Shown: positions 1 to 5,789 of the stretch, one piece after another | Numbering within the stretch: position 1 is the first letter of the stretch | Layout of the letters: each line of letters starts with the position of its first letter | Assembly (NCBI GenBank): GCA_025966255.1 | Contig: JAOPVG010000426.1 | Location: 1 to 5,789, forward strand | Direction: 5' to 3' | DNA: 5,789 nucleotides | From: Jatrophihabitans sp. | GTDB taxonomy: Bacteria > Actinomycetota > Actinomycetes > Mycobacteriales > Jatrophihabitantaceae | Notes under the pieces: model-generated | What the model saw: the letters and a program-made list of their open reading frames with translations, nothing else | Databases searched by the model: none | Told to the model about the DNA's origin: nothing | Translations under genes and position numbers: made by a program

Positions 1-1053
1 CTTGCGGCCGTCGTCGCGCTTGTCACGGACGTGCGTGACGGTGTTCGGCGGGTCGTCGACCGGGCTGTCGTCGTCGGAACCACCCGATCCGGACCGGCGC
101 CGCCGGCGTCGGCGCCGGGTTCCGCCAGCCGTGTCATCGGAGTCGGACGCGTCGTCGGCGTCGGCCGTGTCGGCGTCGCCCGTGTCGGCCGATTCAGCGG
201 AGTCGGTCTGAGCCGTCTCGGGCTCGTCTACGGAGTCCGACTCGTCGGTCTCGTCCTTGGCCCCGCCACCTCGGCCGCGGCGCCCCCGGCGCCGGCGCCG
301 GCGGGCTCCGGTGGCCTGCTCGATGGCCGCTTCCCGGATGTCTTCGGGCTCGGCGGTGTGGTCTTCGGCGTCCTCGGCGTCCGCGAGATCGGCGTCGGCG
401 GGCTCGGGATCCACGACTGGGAGCTCGGGTGCGGCATCAACCGGCGGACCGGCCGCCTTCTTGGCGACGCGACGCCGCTTCGGGGTCGCGTCCTCCTGCG
501 GGGCCATGAACAGCACGCTGGGCGCCGACGTCGTCGTCGGTGGGGTCTCGGCCGGTTCGTCAGCGGCTACGGGCGCGGCAACGGCCTTCTTGGTCGCGCG
601 CTTACGGGCAGCCTTCTTGGCCGGCTGGGCTTCGGCCGTCGCCTGACCGGGGTCGGTCGGGTCGGTCGACGCAGCGGCATCGCCGGTCTGCGGCTCGGCC
701 TGAGGCTCGATGTCGAGCAGAGGTGCAGCCTTGGCAGCTGACTTGCGCGCAGCCTTCTTGGCCGGGGCCGCCTTGGCCGCGGCCTTGGCTGCGGCCTTCG
801 CCGGGGCGGCCTTGGCTGTGGTCTTGGCGGCCGCCTTGCGCGCAGCCCGCTTCCGGGGCTCGGGCGCATCGTCGGAGGTCGCCGACGTGGTGTCCGGGGC
901 GGGCGGCGGCGCGGCGATCTCGGTATCGAGCGCGGGCTGCACCGTCGTGGCCTTTGCCGTGGCCTTGCGCGGGGCCCGCTTGCGCGGGGCTGGGGCCCCG
1001 TCGTTCTGGTCGGTGTTGGGGGTGGACGGGTCTGTCGGGTCGGAATCGAGCAT
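1..1053 (-). CDS. rne: Ribonuclease E/G (Rne/Rng family), N-terminal disordered region, 3'-truncated by the window edge
   Basis: The frame reads open from an ATG at 1053 to base 1, giving 351 codons with no stop. An in-frame TGA at 1065-1063 lies just upstream, so the ATG at 1053 is the first possible start. A GGAG (1069-1066) sits 12 bases before it, a rather long spacing. The protein begins MLDSDPTDPSTP and is low-complexity throughout: Lys/Ala-rich blocks (about residues 66-111 and 144-157), a KRRR block at 192-195, Arg runs at 251-256 and 313-320, and acidic Asp/Glu/Ala stretches at 212-236 and 265-311. Close to the edge it reads NTVTHVR (337-343), a motif I recall just before the S1 domain in actinobacterial RNase E. 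Actinobacterial RNase E has a long disordered N-terminal arm of about this size. The catalytic S1/RNase H/DNase I-like parts lie outside the window, so the enzyme is assigned from composition, this motif and its place after TIGR03936. It would cleave single-stranded AU-rich RNA in rRNA maturation and mRNA decay. Confidence 0.82.
   Translation of the reverse strand, partial: MLDSDPTDPSTPNTDQNDGAPAPRKRAPRKATAKATTVQPALDTEIAAPPPAPDTTSATSDDAPEPRKRAARKAAAKTTAKAAPAKAAAKAAAKAAPAKKAARKSAAKAAPLLDIEPQAEPQTGDAAASTDPTDPGQATAEAQPAKKAARKRATKKAVAAPVAADEPAETPPTTTSAPSVLFMAPQEDATPKRRRVAKKAAGPPVDAAPELPVVDPEPADADLADAEDAEDHTAEPEDIREAAIEQATGARRRRRRGRRGRGGGAKDETDESDSVDEPETAQTDSAESADTGDADTADADDASDSDDTAGGTRRRRRRRRSGSGGSDDDSPVDDPPNTVTHVRDKRDDGRK
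721..858 (-). repeat. Lys/Ala-rich low-complexity repeat inside rne
   Basis: Residues 66-111 of the ribonuclease arm are built almost only of Lys, Ala, Arg and Pro in a KAA/PAKKAARK rhythm, like histone H1 tails. A related copy, PAKKAARKRATKKA, recurs at residues 145-158, and shorter RKRAPRKA-type copies occur at residues 24-31 and 67-74. The DNA of the two PAKKAARK copies is nearly identical apart from synonymous changes, so this is a degenerate coding repeat and not a mobile or tandem DNA repeat. Confidence 0.7.
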
Positions 1054-1220
1054 GTGCTCGGGTCACTCCATTTCGGCCTCCGGGCGCGCCCAATCACATC
1101 TGGACCGCGACCGCACAGAGGCGGTTGTGGCGGGATACGCGCCGACGGGTGTCGGTGCGGGCCCGCGAAGTCTGCATCGGACCGCAGTGGTGGCCGGTCC
1201 GGGTGAAACAGCGGATCTAC
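1054..1220 (-). promoter_or_regulatory. Leader region between TIGR03936 and rne, with small stems
   Basis: The 167 bases between the two genes hold no convincing -35/-10 pair. They do hold three short inverted repeats. 1179-1200 has arms GGACCG/CGGTCC with a 10-base loop. 1142-1155 has CCGAC/GTCGG with a 4-base loop. 1108-1127 has ACCGC/GCGGT extended by a G-T and a C-G pair, with a 6-base loop. None is followed by a T-run in the direction of transcription. The region may be the 5' leader of rne or simply a read-through spacer in the operon; the sequence does not decide between them. Confidence 0.35.
1179..1200 (-). terminator. Weak hairpin after the TIGR03936 stop
   Basis: A perfect 6-bp inverted repeat (GGACCG/CGGTCC, 10-base loop) begins 20 bases after the TAG of the upstream gene. 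There is no T-tract and the loop is large, so a terminator function is weakly supported. It could equally be a structural element of the rne leader. Confidence 0.2.
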
Positions 1221-1985
1221 CTACGGCGTTGTCCTCGCCTGATGTCGATCGGCAGCAAATGGATCACCGATCTCACCGTCTTCGTCGAGCGGTCCCTGCG
1301 CCAGGCGGACCGCTAGGGGCGGACCGGCCGGGGCGAGACCGGCGACGTCGCGCAGCGCAGCGACAACATCGTCGGGTCGAACGGTGGGGGTTACCTGCCG
1401 GACGACCATGTCCAGTATCGCATGGACAGCGCCGATACCACCCACGGCCGCGCCGGACACCGTCACGCTGAGGACCGGCGCGCGAGCATCAAGGGTGCGC
1501 CGGCCGTCCTTTGTGAGCCGCTCCACACCAACCTCCGTGCGGGCCAGGAACGCGTCCACTGCGGCCCGCGCCTCATCCACGGCCACCCCGGGGAGCTCGA
1601 TCCGCCACGCCGAGGCGTCCATTCGCTCGGGCAGCGATCCCGGGCCGGCGACGACGGCCTCGATGATGTCCAGGCCGTCCGGAAGGGCGGCGTCCAGGGC
1701 ATCGCGCAACGCGGTCACGTCCACCTCGCGGGCCAGGCCGATCTCGAGGTATTCGGCCTCGCTGGCCATCCCGGTCGGGGCCGCCCCGACGTAGCTGATC
1801 TTCGGATGCGGCGAGAAGCCGGCCGAATAGCCCATCGGCACCTCCGCCCGGCGCAGCGCGCGTTCGAAGGCCCGGGCGAAGTCGCGATGGGAGGTGAAAC
1901 GCAGGCGGCCCCGCTTGGCGTAGCGGAGTCGAACCCGCTGCACCACCGGCGGTGGAGGCGGGCCATCCGGGGTACGGCGGGCCAT
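1221..1985 (-). CDS. TIGR03936 family radical SAM-associated protein (DUF2344)
   Basis: 254 residues, ATG at 1985 to TAG at 1221. No ATG, GTG or TTG lies upstream in frame within the available spacer, and the N-terminus MARRTPDGPPPPPVVQR looks right for actinobacterial members, so this start is firm although no Shine-Dalgarno site is visible. Recognisable conserved stretches are RLRFTSHRDFARAFERALRRA (residues 27-47, basic and helical), YSAGFSPHPKISYVGAAPTG (53-72) followed by ASEAEYLEI (74-82), RRTLDARAPV (162-171) and VRPDDVVAAL (202-211). This is the DUF2344 family, encoded next to or fused with TIGR03960-type radical SAM proteins. Its molecular role is unknown; basic helices and its companionship with RNase E and ribosomal genes suggest an RNA- or ribosome-related task, which is inference. 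It has no signal peptide or membrane segment, so it is probably cytosolic. Its usual partner lies 2.3 kb upstream here, beyond an alpha-galactosidase gene. Five consecutive prolines (residues 9-13) follow the start. Confidence 0.9.
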   Translation of the reverse strand: MARRTPDGPPPPPVVQRVRLRYAKRGRLRFTSHRDFARAFERALRRAEVPMGYSAGFSPHPKISYVGAAPTGMASEAEYLEIGLAREVDVTALRDALDAALPDGLDIIEAVVAGPGSLPERMDASAWRIELPGVAVDEARAAVDAFLARTEVGVERLTKDGRRTLDARAPVLSVTVSGAAVGGIGAVHAILDMVVRQVTPTVRPDDVVAALRDVAGLAPAGPPLAVRLAQGPLDEDGEIGDPFAADRHQARTTP

Positions 1986-1994
1986 GGCAGCAGT

Positions 1995-2032
1995 CTGCCC
2001 TGCCGCGCACCAATCGGTGCGCGGCAGGGCAG
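1995..2032 (-). terminator. Perfect 17-bp hairpin, probable terminator of the alpha-galactosidase gene
   Basis: The arms 1995-2011 and 2016-2032 are exact reverse complements (plus-strand left arm ctgccctgccgcgcacc) around a 4-base loop. The hairpin starts 15 bases after the alpha-galactosidase stop codon and has a very GC-rich stem. There is no T-run after it, which is common for actinobacterial terminators. It ends only nine bases before the TIGR03936 start codon, so it also occupies the place where that gene's ribosome-binding site would be. A role in translation control is an alternative to termination. Confidence 0.7.
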
Positions 2033-2047
2033 TGGTCCAGCCAGACC

Positions 2048-4081
2048 TCAGCTGCAGGTCAACTGCGGCCCGGCCCAATCGCCGTGGTCGTAGGTGGTGG
2101 CGCCGTCGGGATCCACGTGCAGCCGCAGCCACGTCACGCCGGTGAGGTTCGCCGTAAGCGACTTGACCGCCGAGGTGTTGGTGATCTTCCCGCTGTCGGC
2201 GACCTTCGCGTCGTCGGCGAAGATCTGGAAGAGCACGTCGCCGCCCTTCGTCGCCACCTCGTCGTCGATGCCCACATCGGTGGTCAGGGACGAGCACTTG
2301 CCGCCGACGTAGTAGACGATGTCGCTCTGCGCGTTGGTGCCCAACCCCTTCGGATAGACCGTGCCCCGGATGCTGATCGGCTTGCCGTCACCGGCTGCGG
2401 TCTCGCCGTTGCTCAGGTCCTTCTCGACCGGACCCCAGCCGTTGGTGGCCGACACCCACGTCACGTCACTGAGCGCGACGCTGCCGTGCGGCGGCGTCGG
2501 CACAATCTGCACGACGACGTGCCTGGTCACCGCGACCGGCCGGTGGGTGCCGTACGCGTAGGACGCCGTCAGCGTGACGCCGTAGTTCCCGGGCTGGGCC
2601 GAGGCCGGGCTGCTCAGCGACCAGCCAGTAGCGAACGAGCCGTTCGTCTTCACCCGCTTGGCGCTCCACGCACTAGTGGCGGCCACCGACCAACCGTCGG
2701 GCGCGTCGGCCGTCAGTCGCACGTCGGTGAGTGCGTCGCGGCCGTAGTCGCTGATGGTGCTGGCGAACGTTGTGGTCGCGCCCGCGGCGATGCCGATGTC
2801 GGCGCCGGTGTAGGAACTGGGCGAGGTGACCCCGAGCGTGGTGGCCGGCGCGAACTTGCGGTAGTCGGACACGGCCTTGACGCGGTAGAGCGCAGTGCCG
2901 TGGGCCGGCACGACGGCGCTGATCGTGCCGGCGGTCTCCGTGGTGGTGCCGCTCCACACGTCCTTCAGTGAGTACGCGGTGGAGCGCGTCAGGCCGATCT
3001 GGGCCGCGGTGGTGCTCATCGTCGCCGCGGCGTCGTTCGAGTTGTAGAGCGCGACGGCGCGATCACCGTTCTTGAGCGGCTTGTTGAACACCATCGTGCC
3101 GTTGCCCTGCGCGATCACCTGCCCCTGCACGCCGAGCTTGTCCTGATCGATGGCGATGACGTCCTTGTTCAGCAGGATGCTCAGCGTCGCCGGGGTGGCT
3201 TTGCGTAGATCAGTGCCGATGAGCAACGGCGCCGCCATCTCGGCCCAGAGTCCGAAGTGCGTCTTGTACTCGGTGTCGGTCATGTGCCCGTTGCCGACCT
3301 CGAGCATGTCCGGGTCGTTCCAGGCGCCGGGTTGTGCGTACTGCGCCAGCGGTGCGTTCTGGGCGATGATCGACTTCAGGCTGCCCCAGCTGTCATTGAT
3401 GTCGCCGGTCGTGCGCCACAGATTGCCGATGTCACCGGCCCAGGTGGCCGGATCGTTCACGCCCCACTCGCAGATGCTGTAGACGATCGGGCGGCCGGTC
3501 TTCTTGAGCGCGTCGCCCATTGCCGTGTAGCGCGCCTTGTAGTCGGCCAGCGAGCCATTGCTCTGGTTGTTGCAATTGTCGTACTTGAGGTAGTCGACGC
3601 CCCACGCGGCGAAGTCGTTCGCATCGGTCTGCTCGTGACCGAGACTGCCGGGGTAGCCGGCGCAGGTCTTGGTGCCCGCGTCCTCGTAGATGCCGAGTTT
3701 GAGACCGAGCGAGTGGACATAATCGGCCGTGCCCTTGATGCCGTGCGGGAACTTCACGGGATCGGGGACGAGGTGACCGTCGGCGCTGCGCGCTTTCAGC
3801 AGCCAACAGTCGTCGATGTTGACGTAGTTGTAACCGGCCGCCTTCAGCCCGGAGCTGACGAAGTAGTCAGCGGTTTGCTCGATGAGCTGCTCGTCGACGG
3901 CGCAGCCGAATGAGTTCCAGTCGTTGAAGCCCATCGGGGGTGCCTTGGCCAGCCCGTTGGCCAGGGCGGACGCCGGCGTGGCCGCCACGAGCGACACAAC
4001 GGCGCACGCTCCGGTCGCGAGCGCAGCGGTCATGAGACCGGCGAGCCATCGGGCTCTGGTGGGTGGGGTACTGCGTCGCAT
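2048..4081 (-). CDS. Secreted GH27 alpha-galactosidase with NEW3 and NPCBM domains
   Basis: 677 residues, ATG at 4081 with AAGGA eight bases upstream, TGA at 2048. Residues 1-39 form a Sec signal peptide: basic start, hydrophobic core, and a probable cut after TPASA. The (beta/alpha)8 barrel spans about 41-312. It shows the GFNDWNSF start (51-58), the substrate-binding NIDDCW (88-93), the nucleophile Asp168 in YLKYDNC, the galactose-binding CEWG (204-207), WRTTGDINDSW with acid/base Asp227, and WNDPDMLEVGN (254-264). Cys60-Cys92 and Cys140-Cys170 match the family disulfides. An antiparallel beta-sandwich follows (about 318-402), then a NEW3/NPCBM-associated domain (about 418-528) and a C-terminal NPCBM carbohydrate-binding domain (about 531-677). 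It should release terminal alpha-1,6-galactose outside the cell from raffinose-type sugars or galactomannan side chains. All catalytic residues are present. GH27 also contains beta-L-arabinopyranosidases; the intact Asp pair and CEW motif favour alpha-galactosidase. Its position between two linked housekeeping genes is unusual. Confidence 0.95.
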   Translation of the reverse strand: MRRSTPPTRARWLAGLMTAALATGACAVVSLVAATPASALANGLAKAPPMGFNDWNSFGCAVDEQLIEQTADYFVSSGLKAAGYNYVNIDDCWLLKARSADGHLVPDPVKFPHGIKGTADYVHSLGLKLGIYEDAGTKTCAGYPGSLGHEQTDANDFAAWGVDYLKYDNCNNQSNGSLADYKARYTAMGDALKKTGRPIVYSICEWGVNDPATWAGDIGNLWRTTGDINDSWGSLKSIIAQNAPLAQYAQPGAWNDPDMLEVGNGHMTDTEYKTHFGLWAEMAAPLLIGTDLRKATPATLSILLNKDVIAIDQDKLGVQGQVIAQGNGTMVFNKPLKNGDRAVALYNSNDAAATMSTTAAQIGLTRSTAYSLKDVWSGTTTETAGTISAVVPAHGTALYRVKAVSDYRKFAPATTLGVTSPSSYTGADIGIAAGATTTFASTISDYGRDALTDVRLTADAPDGWSVAATSAWSAKRVKTNGSFATGWSLSSPASAQPGNYGVTLTASYAYGTHRPVAVTRHVVVQIVPTPPHGSVALSDVTWVSATNGWGPVEKDLSNGETAAGDGKPISIRGTVYPKGLGTNAQSDIVYYVGGKCSSLTTDVGIDDEVATKGGDVLFQIFADDAKVADSGKITNTSAVKSLTANLTGVTWLRLHVDPDGATTYDHGDWAGPQLTCS

Positions 4082-4086
4082 GACGA

Positions 4087-4118
4087 CCGTCCTTCACGGG
4101 GGGAGACATCAGGACCGG
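4087..4118 (-). promoter_or_regulatory. Ribosome-binding site of the alpha-galactosidase gene and a stem that could mask it
   Basis: In the sense of the gene, AAGGA (4094-4090) lies eight bases before the ATG at 4081, a good Shine-Dalgarno site. Plus-strand ccgtcct (4087-4093) is complementary to agga plus cgg (4111-4114 and 4116-4118) with one bulged base, making a 7-bp stem with a 17-base loop that covers most of the site. The site itself is well supported. Any control by the stem is inference, and the stem is modest. Confidence 0.5.
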
Positions 4119-4196
4119 CACGATCGTTTGACGCACTCTGGTGAGTTTTGTTGAACTTGTCGACCAAAGTCCGACGCAATCGATCAGCCATGATCA

Positions 4197-4225
4197 GGAA
4201 TAGACCGCAAAGCGACAGGATGCAA
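4197..4225 (-). promoter_or_regulatory. Sigma70-like promoter of the alpha-galactosidase gene
   Basis: On the minus strand TTGCAT (4225-4220) and TATTCC (4202-4197) are separated by exactly 17 bases. The first matches the -35 consensus at five of six positions. The -10 matches the first three bases (TAT) of TATAAT, and its last base departs from the usual final T. A start near 4190 would give a leader of about 110 bases before the ATG. This is the least GC-rich part of the window, which fits a promoter. It implies that the alpha-galactosidase gene is transcribed independently of the radical SAM gene upstream. Confidence 0.55.
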
Positions 4226-4229
4226 GAGT

Positions 4230-4248
4230 TTCGACGGAAATGGTCGAA
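4230..4248 (-). promoter_or_regulatory. 19-bp inverted repeat next to the -35 box, candidate operator
   Basis: TTCGAC (4230-4235) and GTCGAA (4243-4248) are perfect inverted half-sites separated by seven bases, ending four bases upstream of the proposed -35 box. A second, shorter TTTC/GAAA symmetry is nested inside it. A site here suits a dimeric sugar-responsive regulator. No regulator gene is present in the window, so the family cannot be named. Confidence 0.4.
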
Positions 4249-4263
4249 TTTGGTGGTTTGCCG

Positions 4264-4303
4264 CTCGCGGCGCGCAGGCGCGAGGTCGGCCGCGGGCCGG
4301 ACC
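4264..4303 (-). terminator. Stem pair after the radical SAM stop codon, candidate terminator
   Basis: Directly after the TAG at 4307, GGT plus CGGCC pairs with GGCCG plus ACC around a 3-base loop, with one bulged base (4284-4303). A second stem has arms CTCGCG/CGCGAG at 4264-4269 and 4279-4284, sharing base 4284 with the first. Both are GC-only and lack a T-run. Such stems arise easily by chance in DNA of this composition, so the call is tentative. It is supported by the fresh promoter that follows. Confidence 0.35.
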
Positions 4304-4306
4304 GGG

Positions 4307-5789
<1,483 letters not shown>

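Noticed and set aside
94..303. GC-rich repeated cgccggcg-like tracts that could look like a DNA repeat or an array
   Set aside because: They are the codons of the two arginine runs and flanking Gly/Arg residues in the RNase E arm; there is no regular unit and spacer.
540..1316. Plus-strand open frame of 258 codons, and minus-strand frames of 163-176 codons, across the rne start region
   Set aside because: Translations are Arg/Pro/Ala low-complexity strings with no domain. The rne frame alone gives the alternating-charge arm and the NTVTHVR motif.
1952..2971. Long open frame on the plus strand (339 codons) opposite the alpha-galactosidase C-terminus
   Set aside because: It is antisense to a gene with clear domains. 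Its translation is Val/Gly/Arg/Ala-rich without motifs, as expected for the mirror frame of a GC-rich gene.
3257..3913. Plus-strand open frame of 218 codons opposite the alpha-galactosidase catalytic domain
   Set aside because: Same mirror-frame effect; no family motif and no ribosome-binding site of note, and it lies fully inside a gene with intact catalytic residues.
4030..4191. A 54-codon minus-strand frame from the ATG at 4191, overlapping the alpha-galactosidase start (possible leader peptide)
   Set aside because: Its ATG coincides with the predicted transcription start, it has no usable ribosome-binding site, and it runs out of frame into the signal-peptide codons; no attenuator-like codon run is present.

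Overview
This is a visibly GC-rich window in which all four genes I can support lie on the minus strand. Third positions of the codons are strongly G/C-biased, Shine-Dalgarno sites are weak or purine-poor, and the gene order and protein signatures are those of an actinomycete. I cannot place it below that level from the sequence alone.

In the direction of transcription (high to low coordinates) the layout is as follows. (1) 5789-4307: a 5'-truncated radical SAM protein of the TIGR03960 type, with the tail of its B12-binding region, the radical SAM core and a cysteine-rich C-terminus. (2) 4306-4082: an intergenic region holding possible terminator stems, a 19-bp inverted repeat, a sigma70-like promoter and a leader with a good ribosome-binding site. 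(3) 4081-2048: a secreted, multidomain family GH27 alpha-galactosidase (signal peptide, catalytic barrel, beta-sandwich, NEW3, NPCBM). (4) 2032-1995: a perfect 17-bp hairpin. (5) 1985-1221: the radical-SAM-associated protein TIGR03936/DUF2344. (6) 1220-1054: a short leader with several small stems. (7) 1053-1: the disordered N-terminal part of an RNase E/G-family ribonuclease, running off the window.

TIGR03960, TIGR03936 and Rne/Rng form a gene order that I recall as common in actinomycetes, usually continuing into rplU-rpmA-obgE. TIGR03936 is also found fused to TIGR03960 in other bacteria. Here the expected neighbours are separated by a self-contained alpha-galactosidase unit with its own promoter, candidate operator and hairpin, and no obvious functional link to RNA metabolism. 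The most interesting questions are how TIGR03936 is expressed when a strong hairpin ends nine bases before its start codon, and what the uncharacterised radical SAM pair does beside RNase E. I found no tRNA or rRNA gene, CRISPR array, transposase or IS end.
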